Part shown: in pieces, positions 32,925-44,482 of the stretch
How the letters are laid out: each line of letters opens with the position of its first letter
How positions within the stretch are numbered: position 1 is the first letter of the stretch
NCBI RefSeq assembly: GCF_027943255.1
Contig: NC_072896.1
Coordinates: 123,101,879 to 123,165,878 of the forward strand
DNA: 64,000 bases
Origin: Anastrepha obliqua
Taxonomy: Eukaryota > Arthropoda > Insecta > Diptera > Tephritidae
Reading direction: 5' to 3'
The notes under the pieces: model-generated
The model's database searches: none
Told to the model about the DNA's origin: nothing
Seen by the model: only the letters and a program-made list of their open reading frames with translations
Program-made: the position numbers and the translations under genes

Positions 32925-34870
32925 TTTTCCAAAAATATTTGCAGGTCGTTAAGTTGTCTGCCAGACAACCATAACCTCAATAATCAAGCTTCTTCATACA
33001 TTAATATTTGAAAGAAATTGATTGAAATCTTAAAAACAAAAACAAAAAAAAACAATAATGAGGAGCCACCCACGAAACGAAATATAAAGTGGTGGAGTCA
33101 TGAGAATACAAGCGGATATATTAAAATACCGTATTCTAGATAAAAAATGTTGTACGTATATAAAATATTAAACTTGTGTATAAATTATGAAAAAGTAATG
33201 GAATTCATATAAAATACTTTCTGCTAATATTAATATGAAAATTAATAATATTTACATAAAATATTTACTTTTTGGTTTCACTATTTTTAACTATACTTTT
33301 TTATTTTTATTTTTTGCTTTTTTGCACAGAAATATCTATTACGATTTATTCATTTTATTAAGCACACTTATTTAATTAATTAACATATTTTTCTTGTTTT
33401 TTTTTGTTTTTTTAGGCGACTCATTAATAGACATTTAAAAGTATGATTTTGAATTGCTAATTCATTGCGATTCAGCGATTTGGTTCTATTGTTTTTTTGC
33501 GTTTTTTGTTTTTTATTATCTGCGCTGGTTTTTGAGCATTGCGTTTGTGAATGGATTAATTAAACAAATATTTGCATTTTTTTTGCTTTATTTCATTTAG
33601 TAATTTTTTGTTTTTGTGGTGGTAGATGAAACGTTTTTGTTTCACTTTGAAAAGCTGGATATTTTACGTATCGTCAAAGCAATTAATTAATTCATACATT
33701 TTCACAGGAAATTTTTGCTTGAAATCACTTAAGTTTACAAATAGTTTTACACTTAAAATTATTGTGGAGTTGGAAAATATTATTTATGCATTTTTAATAT
33801 TTATCGTAAAACCGGATTTTATTTAAATATTTCAAAAATTTTTTAAAATATTTGCTCGAAAATATTTTGGTTGTAAATCGTTTTAAAATTTTAAAAATTC
33901 CTAGGTTTACTTTTTGCTTTCATTTTATTTAGTTGCTGCCTAGCAAATTTTATGGTTGTTCCAGTTGTTTTTTCTCTTGAAATTTTTTGAATTACAATGA
34001 TTCTGAATTATACCTTTTTTGTATAATAATGTTTTTTTTAAAGCTTAAATAACATTCAAATTGTTAAATAAACAAATAAAGAGACGGATGCTTTCAGCTG
34101 TGTTGTTGCTTCAGTTTTCATTTTTGGTACTTTAGTTAAATTTTGTAAATTTCGGTGAAACTTTTTAGATATTTATGCAAGCATTAGTTTAGATTTTATT
34201 TTATATTTTTTTATCTGTTTTGTTTTTTTATAAAAACTTTTTCCAAACATTTTTATATATTTTTCAATATTCTTTTTTTTTAAATTTTACACAAAAGCTG
34301 CTCATTTATGACTATTTATCTGTTTTTTTTATAAAAACTTTTTCTAAAATTTTTTACATTTTTTTACTAATATAATATATTTTCTTTCCTTTTAATTTTA
34401 CGCAAAAGCTGCTCATTTCTGACTTTTTAGTATGCGAATTTTTGGCATTTGAAATGAGTCTACATATAGAATTTGTGTTAATTTGTCTAACCCCTGTATG
34501 TATGTGTGCACACTCATTTGTTTTGGGGTGTGTTAATTTACACTTTTTTTGTTTCGTTTTATGTGTTAAATTGAATAAATTTATTGAATACCACATACAC
34601 ACTTGGCGGTAACGGTATTTCAATGATCAGCTCAATTTTTATTCTTTAATTATTTTCAAAGGTGACAAAATTGAAATTTTGTCAATAAATTTCCACCTAC
34701 AAACATTTTCGCAATATGAAAATTTTGCTTTCAAATACAGTTGAAAATTCTTCCTTTTATAATATTTTGCTATTCACAATTTTTAGCGCCGCATTTCAGC
34801 ACTTCACCTCAATGCTTTTCAAAAACGTATGTCCAATTTGTATGCTGCCTTTGTGTTTGCGAGTTCACGC
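32925..34870. other. T-rich non-coding stretch
   Basis: No gene is supported. The strand composition switches to T-rich, with many short T-runs, opposite to the preceding A-rich block. Confidence 0.45.
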
Positions 34871-34879
34871 TTATGTGGC

Positions 34880-36140
34880 GTTGCGCGTCTTTTAAACTCT
34901 CGCTCGAATACCAGCACTCAAAGCGTCCGACAATCGACGTCTGCCCGACCCGGGTCCAAGCGTATGCGCGTTTAGTCGTGGAGCTGCAGTTACAGCTTCA
35001 GTTCAACGATCACGCACTCAGCTCAGTTGGTGCCACAAGTGTGCGTGCATTTTATTGTTGTTGCAATTGACGCGTGCTTACACGTTCTCCACATATACGC
35101 ACATAAATACACACATTTGCACTCACACCTTAATGCAAACAAATGCACTCGCACTTTACTTTGAAGACAACAACACGTTTGCAAAGACGTCTACTACGTA
35201 AAATTGATTTATGCATATGTATGTGTGTGTGTTTTTATAGTAAAAATAATTGTGATAACAAAATGACGCGATGCAGCGCGCGATTTCTTATGGCCAAAAC
35301 AACGTGCTCTGCGAGTTACGTTTGCTAAAACGTCCGTACGTGCTGCCTTCTTGGGATAAACTGGATTTTCGGAGTTGACATTTGTCGAAAATCGCAGTCG
35401 CACCACCTCAATCAGAGACGCAGATAGCGACGGCGCAGAGCAAAGCAGAACAGAGCAGGGCAGAGTAGAGAAGAGCAACGGCAACGGCAACCGCAATGGC
35501 AAATCGAGTGGTAGTACACAACAGAGAGGAGTCAATAAGTCACAACAGACGGATAGATGATGGACCGTAGAGAGACGCTAAGCCATATGGCAGACTAAAC
35601 AGGCAGGTGGCCAACAACAGCTGATGTTGAGCGCGCAGCGGAGTACTCAGAAATCTGCGCACAGGAAGCAGGTGGGAGCGCCACCTCAAAAAGGAGGACC
35701 AAACTGTTGTTAGGCATTGAAAAAGTTGGAAGCTTGCGAGGAAATGGCAAACAGGTGTTTAGCAGTTGGATGCATAGTTGTGGACATTTGTTCCGATGAA
35801 GAATACGAAAGGTGAAAAATGCATGAACCAAACATGATATTAAAAAAAATTATACACTAAAAAATATAAAAATTAAAATAGGAATAAAAAATGCGTATGT
35901 ATGCACAAATGTGCGTGCAACCATCACATCACCGCATAACCTGTCCATCTACCAACAGCAGCACGTCAAGCGACAGCACCGGCAACGGTGCCCGTCATTG
36001 TGCCAATGGAATCACCCACAATTGAGAGCGAGATGCTGTCTGGCAGGTGGCCGGCATTCCGCGAGCGAGAATATCAACTATTTGCTCTACGTAAAATCTG
36101 CTGCTAGCCAAATGCCCTTCTCTCATTTCGGTTTTGGTTA
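34880..36140. other. GC-richer unassigned region, possible regulatory or untranslated exon DNA
   Basis: This is the least AT-rich non-transposon part of the window. It contains 'ctcagttgg' at 35022-35030, which fits an initiator, and a purine- and CAA/GGC-rich stretch (35400-35560) like fly 5' untranslated exons. The frames are short and have no known domain. It could be an enhancer, a promoter or a non-coding exon; no element decides between them. Confidence 0.2.
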
Positions 36141-36514
36141 AGAGTGTATACGAAATTTCTGTGGGGTGCGTCCACACAAGCGGCGAGACATATTGAAAAG
36201 GAAACTTGAACAGAATGGAGTAGAAAAGACGTGACAGATAATTAATAGAATATTCGTGTGTAAGTATGTGTGTACACATATACCTATAGGCAAAGCAGGT
36301 GGCTGTTTGTGATTTTCGATTTAGTAGCAGTTTTCGAAATTTCTGCGCGATTCAAAGGCACTGAAAAATTTATAAAATTAATGGATTTGAATAACTAAAC
36401 TTGTAATAGCAAATGAATTGAGATGATGGGGAAATCGAGTTAGCTAACATAAATCAGATGTTATTTTATTATTTTATCTTATTTTGTTATTTTATTCATT
36501 ATTTTTTATAGATA

Positions 36515-37490
36515 AGTAGGTTAGATGGCAAGAGTACAAAGAGAATGGCAGGTACACTGCCGTTTTGATATCATAATGTACACCTGCGAAAAATTCCAAT
36601 ACTTAAAGAAGTAAAAACTATCTAGAGCCATCCAGAGTTGTTGGTGTGGTGGAGGAGAGAAAATGGATCTACTTGTAGACTGGAGAATTGCCTGAGGCTA
36701 TCCCAAATAGGCACCTCTAGGAACTTCAAGCGTCTAGCTTTCAGACTCGGGCATTGGCAAAGAAAGTCTTCAACAGTCTTTTTCTCTTTATGATCCCCAA
36801 GCTTCTGCAATGCAGCTTGTACGGAAATCCGAGCTTCCCCACATGAGTTCCGATCGCATAATGATCGGTGAACACAGCTATGAGATTGGAAATTTAATGG
36901 CAGGTGATCCCCAGCACTTAAAGCGTCCTGCTTCTGTCGTACTGACCCCAAACCGATTTTGAGATAGCACACAATAAGATGGAACTCCATCTATCTGGCA
37001 CTTTACTAAGAAAGAAATTGTGTAGTGTCCCTTTAATAACGGCCAAGAGGACACCGATGTCTGATATTGGGACAATTGAAAAAGGTTTTACCGACCACTT
37101 CTTGGCTAGCTCATCGGTAATTTCATTTTCCTCTATATTTCTATGCCGTGGAACCCAAATCAGAGAAATGTTACCTGCACAGCCAAGAGATTTTATCCCC
37201 TTCTTACAGAAGTTGAACAATTTGGATCTGCACGATGGTATCACCCTTGCACCCGTGTTCCCAAAGCACTTTGCATATCGCAGGTTCGCGAAGACCTCTG
37301 CTTGAAAAACATTATTAGTATTCGACAGTTTAAAGGATACTGAAATATTGACTAATTGTGAGAAAACGCCTGCTCCAACTTCAGATTCCATCTTGGCTCT
37401 GTCGGTGGCAACAGAGATACCTTTGTCCTTGCAGACTCTCCCCTCCTTCCAATCCAGCCTGTTTGAAAACAAAACCGCTTTCTGAAGAAA
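36515..37490 (-). pseudogene. LINE 3' fragment (RNase H and CCHC end), copy 1
   Basis: On the minus strand, 36918-37472 encodes an RNase H-like domain with 'VGAGVFSQ', 'NNVFQAEVFA', 'GNISLIWVPRHRNIEENE' and 'DELAKKW'. Compared with the related copy at 48491-49560, about 25 residues around the second catalytic Asp ('FSDSQ') are missing. 36622-36840 encodes the C-terminal finger ('VEDFLCQCPSLKARRLKFL'). The 3' non-coding part (36515-36620) shares 'ccgttttgata.cat.atg' with the other copy. It is 5'-truncated and inactive. Confidence 0.75.
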
Positions 37491-38827
37491 TTAAATGTGC
37501 ACTATCTGTAGAGGAAAAAATGAGCGCTGTATGAAAAGTAACTTAAAAGTTAACTCATACTGCAGCTCCTAATGACTGGCAGTGGTTTCACAAAACTCGT
37601 ACTTCTTACTTTAAATATATTTTTATAATAAATTTATTATTTTTATAGAAAAATAACGCCAATGCATAATTACATTTCGAGCTGAAGATATTTACTTACA
37701 AGATGCAAGTCATTCAACAATTGGTACCTGCTGAGCGTCAAGCGAGGAAAAATTACCCCAACACACGGTTAAATTTGGAACGAGACATTACCTCTGCTCC
37801 CCCCTGTATATGCACAGGTTTTGTTTTTGTTTTTAATTTTTAACATAAATTGGAAGAATATGTGAGTATTAGAAAAATATTCCCAAGATCGCCAAATACC
37901 CACAAAAAAAAAATAATTAAAAATAGAAAAAGAAATAAATAAATAAAATAAAAAAAAAATAAATAAATAGAGCTATGGACCATTTGTACAGAATACTTCT
38001 CAAAATTGTATTAAGCTACAGATATGTTTAAATTTTTGTCGTTGTTTTATTAAGAATTTTTTTATAGTTCATGGCGGAGCCTCGAACTAACGTACAATTT
38101 TTCCCAAGATAGATAATTAAATTGACGCCATATGTTTTTTGTTGTGTTTGACGATAGAGCCACCCGCTGATTGAAAGCATGCTGAAAAATGAATTATCGT
38201 CCGCAGCAGGTATTCCAGTAAGAAGTTATAATTCAAAATTTAGAAAAAAATTGTATAAAAAAAATGTATAAAAAATATTACTTAAAAATAATTCCTTTAT
38301 TCTCCTTCACGAACGTGACAGCCGCTTTGTTGATTTTTTCTGCCTTTGTTTATACGCAAACTGAGCAACTTAGTCGGCTAACTCTTGGGGGTTGGTGGCA
38401 TTCGCTAGCTTCAATGGCGAAATAAGAGATTGAAAAAGCATTTCAACATTTTTCAGCTATTGAAGTTTTCCCAGTATTTGTAAAAGCTGTATATGAAAGT
38501 TTTTCATTAAAAAAAAAAACTCAACTTTGTGGTAAACAGAAAGCTTGAGGCAAAGTTTATTTTTTGTCGCATGTTGAATAACAGACGCGGAAAAAGCTTC
38601 TGTTAAAGAAATTTGTGTTAACAGAGGCGTCTGATTTATTAAGTCCGTTAGTGTGAAGCTGTGGTGTTTGAAATTGAAATGATAGAAAGATTTACGCTCC
38701 AGCATACGATAAATAAACCATTTCGGTTTAAGCTTCAAGAAAAGTGGGTCCAGCAGAAAAACAGCAATAAACAGAAATAGTGAAGTAGCATAAACTTCAA
38801 AGATCAAGCTAGTAGATATTAGGAAAT
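37491..38827. other. Unassigned AT-rich stretch left of the I-like LINE
   Basis: No gene is supported. The minus-strand open frame reaching 38457 crosses the 5' end of the LINE and therefore cannot be an intact gene. 38828-38839 is the left target duplication of the LINE. Confidence 0.45.
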
Positions 38828-38839
38828 AAATATAAAACA

Positions 38840-38871
38840 AGTCACCGACTAACATTCGTTGCGTACGGTCA
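38840..38871 (+). promoter_or_regulatory. Internal core promoter of the I-like LINE (DPE at +28)
   Basis: With transcription starting at the first base of the element (38840), GGTCA at 38867-38871 falls exactly at +28 to +32 and fits the downstream promoter element consensus RGWYV. LINEs of the I and jockey groups use such internal promoters so that the full-length RNA includes the promoter. The exact fit supports the inferred 5' end. Confidence 0.6.
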
Positions 38872-39024
38872 CTATCTCTTCCGCTGTGTAGTAGTTGTAC
38901 TCTCTTTGCATTCATATTCGTTTACCTACGTAAACACATTAATAAATTCACTTAAATTGCCCGTGTACAGTTGCTTTCGCGAGTGATATCCGAGGGTTTA
39001 GTGTTAATATATAGGTGTGAAACA

Positions 39025-40465
39025 ATGCCCCTTGGGGCATCCCCACCTAGGGAAAATAGGTTCGCCCTACTTTCCCCTGGTGTTCATAGCAAGCGTAAAA
39101 GACCCAACAAAACGCGAGAATCATACCCCGAACTACCTCCAATTGTTTTTGCGAAAACAGACGACCCTAAATTTATTGTGATAAAATCAAGTGAAGAAAC
39201 AAAACCAATATCCAATTATTCCTGCTTTGCAGTGCACAAAGCTATATTAGCTATCAGCAAGGACATAATTTCCTTTTTCTGAGTTGCGTGATGGAAGCCT
39301 CTTAGTGCTTACTAAGAATAAAAAAATCGCTGAGAAATTCATGTCTTCAAAACTTCTTCCCGGTATATGTTTAATTAATGTAACTTATCAAACAAATCTA
39401 AACTGTGTAAAAGGCACCATATTTGCCCCTTTCCTAAACAACCTAACCGATTCAGAAATCGTTGATGGCTTAAAAATGCATGGTGTGATCGCTGCATACA
39501 AATTCCAAAAGAAATCACAAGACACTCTAATTCCAACTGGCGCAATACTTCTAACATTCGACAGCTACTCTCTGCCAGAAAAAATCGACGTCGCCTGGAG
39601 GAAAGTTTCTGTTCGTCCATATTATCCAAACCCAATGCGATGTAAGTCATGCCAATTACTTGGTCATACTTTAAAATACTGCAAAAATCCTTCCACCTGC
39701 GCCATATGCAGCCTACCACCCCATGTAGGGTCCGAATGTTCTAGAACAATGTGCGCAAACTGCGCTGGCGACCACCCATCATTTGCAAGCAACTGCCCAA
39801 AATTCGTACAAGCTAAAGAAATACTAAAAATTAAAACAATAAATAAATGCAGTATGCGCGAAGCAGCAAAAAAATATAATGCCTCCACCACCTCTAAACC
39901 CTCCGCCTCAACATTCTCTCAAATCATCGCAAGCACTTCTTCTTCTGCAAAAAGCACAATCATGCAAAGCAAAGAATTGACAACTACCAATAATTCGACA
40001 ACAACCCAGTCTTCTCTTGCCACCGCCTCCACTAATTCCTCCTATCCCACATATTCTCAAATAACCGCAAACACAGCTCCCTCAACAAAAAATTCAATTA
40101 TACAAACACCTAAAGAATCGATAGCAACACAAAATTCAATATCATCCCATTCCTCTACTTCTATAGCTTCTACTACCTCTTTCATTCCCTTAACACACCC
40201 TCCGCTAAAAACCAGCTTCTCAGCTGACTCTATCGCAAAAACAAGTACAAAGAACGATAATCCCCCTTTGTATTCATTTCCTAATTCGAACAATATAAAT
40301 TCAACAGTTTTCAACATTCCTTATACGAGTACTAAACCAATTTATACTAACAACTATGATTCCGTTTCTCAGACACAGCTCACCTCAGATTGTGATGACG
40401 AAATGTCTACTGTCTCAGTTCTCACTAAGACAAATGACATTTCACCACGCGTCAGCTCAGATTAA
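39025..40465 (+). pseudogene. I-like LINE ORF1 (nucleic acid-binding Gag-like protein), one frameshift
   Basis: The likely start is ATG 39025 ('MPLGASPPREN'). The frame stops at TGA 39280-39282. The protein continues in the next frame from 39284 ('LRDGSLLVLT'), so a one-base change in a T-run near 39271-39280 broke it. The second part has three zinc knuckles at about 39640-39800: 'CKSCQLLGHTLKYC', 'CAICSLPPHVGSEC' and 'CANCAGDHP.....NC'. A Ser/Thr/Asn-rich tail follows up to TAA 40463-40465. In the family this protein coats the element RNA and forms ribonucleoprotein. The lesion could be real decay or a sequence error in the homopolymer. Confidence 0.85.
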
Positions 40466-40572
40466 CCTTCACAGACGACTCGCTCAGCTCTGCCTCGCAG
40501 AACTTTGATACGTAGTCAAGTCGAGCTTAATCTTTCTCTCTACTTATATCACTTTCCTTTCTTTCTATCCTT

Positions 40573-43500
40573 ATGTTCTCAATTATACAATGGAATATCA
40601 ATGGCTATTTCAACAACTATATTCACCTTGAAATCCTCATCAATTCTTACTCACCTGCAATTATTCTCTTAAGCGAAACTCACCTTCCTCACAATTACGC
40701 ACCACATACACCAAGGAAATATATTGGTTACTTTCACAATTTGCCCAGTATTAATACAAATAAACAAGGCACGGCGATACTAATTAGGCGCAATATTCCA
40801 CACAAACAAATATCAATCGCATCAAATGTATCTTCCATAGCGCTAGAAGTTGACTTGCCTAAAAAAATTGGTATTGTCGGCCTATATATCCACCCTACAC
40901 AACGTATTGTTTCGAGTGATATCTTAGGAATCATAAAACAACTTCCTTCTGATTTAATTATGGGCGGGGATTTCAATGCTTGGAGTACAATTTGGGGTTC
41001 CGCGTATACCAACTCAAGAGGCGAATGTATCGAAGATGTTTTAATGTCCTCAAACCTTATATGTCTAAATGACGGGTCTGCAACACACTTCTCCACCCGG
41101 AATTCCTTCACTACTGTCGATCTAACTTTCTGTTCTGCTTCGATTGCACCACTATGCTCATGGCAAGTCTCTAACTCTCTTCACGGTAGCGATCATTATC
41201 CGATCACCATCCAACTAAATGCCCAAACCCAATCCACATTTAAGTCAAACGCTAAGTTTATCCTAGAATCAGCCGATTGGGCGAAATTTAGCACTAAATG
41301 TATTAATTTGTGTGAAACTGTACGTGCTTCCAGCAACGTCAACCAAGAAGCAGCCAATATTTCAAAAATTATTCGAACAGCAGCACATCACGCTATACCA
41401 CAAACTTCACCAAAAAGTAGTAAGAAAAGGATTCCTTGGTGGAACTCTCATTTATCCCAACTTCGTGAAAACAAACAGAATAAATGGCACGAATACAAAC
41501 GCTTTCGCACTATTTCAAACTTGGTAAGCTACAAAAAGGCAAATGCTCTTTTTAAGCGCGCCGCCAAAAATGCCAAGCGTAAGAAGTTCGAAGAGTTAAC
41601 GGCTAGCATAAATCCTAACACTAAGCCCCGAAAAATATGGCATGATATTAAAATGCTCACTGGTTCAGGTAAGCAAACTACTTTCGCCCACATTAACTCC
41701 ACAAATGGCGTTATCAGTTCTCCACTCGAAATAGCCAATTATTTTGCCTCCTTCTACGCTTCTAACTCAAACGACGCCAGCTTTTCAAGCAACTTTTGCT
41801 CAGCAAAATACAACTGTCTAAACGACCAAGCAAACATTATAAACAATTTATCACCTGCTGCCAGGACAATTGAATCGAAAATCACTATTAATGAATTGGA
41901 GTTCGCGCTCTCTACCGTGAAAGGTAAAACTCCTGGGCTTGATCGAATCTCTTATCCTATGATTCAAAATTTACCCAGTTGCATGAAATGCAGACTAACT
42001 AATCTGTATAACCAAATCCTAAATTACGGCTTTTACCCTCAAGCGTGGAAAACTTCCTATATCGTACCAATTTTGAAACCCAATAAACCTCCTACTTCTG
42101 TTGAAAGCTATAGGCCCATCTCTCTGTTATCATGCCTGGGTAAACTAATGGAAAAACTGGTTGCAAATAGGTTGATGTGGTATATTAAGAACAACAAAGT
42201 TATTAGTTCTAACCAGGTAGCATATAAAAAAGGCAGTGGCACAATTGATGCTCTTTTGCACCTTGACTATGTCGTCACAAACGCACTCTCGTCAAGAAAC
42301 CATGTTTCACTTCTAGCAATCGATTTGGAGAAGGCTTTCGACCGAATTGGAGTGCATATCATTTTGAAACAATTAACCAAGTTGAAGGTTGGTTCCAAAA
42401 TTATAAACTTTGTTAAAAGCTTTCTCACTAACAGAAAATGCAGAGTGAGAATAAATGGTTTTGCCTCAATTATTGTAAATCTAGAGAACGGAACGCCACA
42501 AGGGTCTCCACTCTCCGCGCTTCTTTTTATAATAGCGTTCGATGAAATTGCCAAGCTTTCAGCGAACTATCCCAGTATAGAATGTCAGCTCTACGCCGAC
42601 GATGTTTTCTTTTTCACGAAAAATGCTAATCTTCTTTCAGTCTCGCGTATTTTCGAAAGCATTCTCCGAGACATAATGACATGGTCCTCAACCTCAGGCA
42701 CATCAATTTCTTTCGAAAAATCTAAAACTTTGCACATTTGCAAAAAATCTAGTTGCTCTGGGTTGCCAACACAATTTTTTGGCCATTCCATAATGCCAGT
42801 AAATGAAATAAAAATTCTAGGTGTAATTATAGACTCTAAGTATAAGTTTAAAAAACATTGTAAATACATAAAAGATTGTATTATGACACGGTTAAATATA
42901 ATTAAATACCTATCTTCTAAGAAATCTTTTGTACATCCGTCTTCACTTGTTCATGCATGCAGAGCACTCATCCTATCAAAAATCGATTACGGCCTTCCTA
43001 TATACGGAAACGCAGATAAACGTTCAATTAGCCAAATATCATCGCCTTATCACTCTGCGATACGCAGGAGCATTAGAGCGTTCCCAACTACACCACTTCG
43101 AAACTTGTTTGCGGAAACCGGTTTGCCAAAGATTCCAGATCGGATCGAAGACAGTACTCATAAACTTTTACCAAAACTACTTTTCACCTACAATGTCAAT
43201 CTCATTAAAGATTTCAGAAACGCATCTTTAAGAAAGAGGCATCCTAAAATTATGTCGGTTGTAGCCAAATGTTTGAGCTTGCAAAGGAGACTTGAACTGC
43301 CGGGTACCCTTCGCTACCGCACAGCTGAAACGCAACCTCCATGGACGATACGCAATATTCCATTTGCTATTAACACGCTGCAGCGACCAAAAGAACATAC
43401 AGCGTAGGAAATTTACAAAGCACTGTTTACATCCGAAAAAGAAAAGTACTCCAAACAGGGATGGAATTTTATATTTACAGATGGATCAAAAACTCAAACC

Positions 43501-44268
43501 TCAACATCTTTTGCCGTCACAAAGGAAAACGGGGACACGATCAAACATGGTTTTTTGCACCCAATATGCTCTGCTTTTACAGCAGAAACAGCGGCATTGT
43601 TAGAAGCCTCCATTTATGCCAAACAAATTAAAGGCAAAATAATTATATGCACAGACAGCCAATCATGCATCAATGCAATCGGCTGTCCAACACACAATCA
43701 AACTCATATAAATACAATTAGAAATATTCTCATAAGCTATCCAAACAAAATTAAGCTAATGTGGGTTCCAGGACATTCGGGGATTACCGGCAATGAAAAC
43801 GCTGATGCCGCAGCTAGAAGCGTTTCTAATCTACCGTCAATGCTTCATAAATACTACTCTAAAAGTGACATCCTCCTAGAGATTACAAAACAACGGCGCA
43901 TTTATCTGTTAGATAACTGGAAAAACTACCAACACCACTACGCTTTCTTAAATCCATCTAGATCAAAGATATCACTTCCTTCCGACCTGCCATTAAAAGT
44001 TCTCAAACCGTACTCGCGCCTACGCCTGGGCCACACTATTCTCACACATGCACACCTCCTACAACGTACGCTGCCAGCCGATTGCCCCTTCTGTGACGAA
44101 ACCGTAACCTTAGATCATATTCTACAATCTTGTCGAAATCTACACACCTCCAGACAACAATTCTTTGGATCCTCTCCTGCACTGGATTTTCTTAAAGAGC
44201 CATCTGCAAGTAATATACTGACTGTCTACAAATTTCTAAAAGCCAACGACTTGTTAAGACGGATCTAA
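40573..44268 (+). pseudogene. I-like LINE ORF2 (endonuclease, reverse transcriptase, RNase H), one in-frame stop
   Basis: The start is ATG 40573 ('MFSIIQWNING'), 108 bp after ORF1. Residues 1-230 are the endonuclease, with 'SETHLP', 'GGDFNAW' near 133 and 'GSDHYPI' near 207. The reverse transcriptase runs from about 480 to 760, with 'AIDLEKAFD', 'GTPQGSPLS' and the active site 'YADD' near 675. TAG at 43405-43407 (codon 945) interrupts the frame, but reading continues in the same frame to TAA 44266-44268. The RNase H part (about 965-1085) keeps its acidic residues in 'FTDGSK', 'AETAAL', 'CTDSQS' and 'NENADAA'. The C-terminal finger 'CPFCDETVTLDHILQSC' is near 1170. The protein nicks target DNA and copies the RNA there. 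The stop removes RNase H from the product. Confidence 0.9.
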
Positions 44269-44441
44269 CATTTTCCTTTGTTTATTTTATTTAGTTATAA
44301 GCATTTAAATATTATATGATAATTACTTAACGTTAGACCTAATTTAAAGTACATTTACATTTTTTGTTATCTGACAGCCGATGGCCTATGCTGCTAGTGC
44401 TGCTGCTTTCTTATATTTGTATAACTTGTTATTATACAAAT

Positions 44442-44442
<1 letters not shown>

Positions 44443-44472
<30 letters not shown>
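44443..44472 (+). repeat. (TAA)10 tail of the I-like LINE
   Basis: Ten uninterrupted TAA units end the element, as in Drosophila I factors, where the tail is made during target-primed reverse transcription. Confidence 0.85.
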
Positions 44473-44475
<3 letters not shown>

Positions 44476-44482
44476 TAAAACA

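Larger units (their letters stand above)
38840..44472 (+). mobile_element. Nearly complete I-like non-LTR retrotransposon
   Basis: The element carries ORF1 with three CCHC knuckles, and ORF2 with an apurinic-type endonuclease, reverse transcriptase, RNase H and a terminal finger. It ends in (TAA)10 at 44443-44472, the 3' tail known for I-type elements. The sequence 'aaatataaaaca' flanks it on both sides (38828-38839 and 44471-44482) and fits a target duplication of at least 12 bp, although its right start overlaps the TAA tail. This fixes the 5' end at about 38840. The length of about 5.63 kb is near that of the Drosophila I factor. One frameshift in ORF1 and one stop in ORF2 are the only lesions seen. 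Confidence 0.9.

Noticed and set aside
35911..36141. Possible exon with plausible codons in another frame around 35985-36090
   Set aside because: No convincing acceptor or start, and the good-looking frame is short and stops. It was left within the unassigned GC-richer region.
38457..38915. 152-residue minus-strand open frame rich in hydrophobic residues
   Set aside because: It crosses the 5' end of the I-like LINE at 38840, so its start comes from the inserted element. The rest is AT-rich without a recognised receptor or membrane family.
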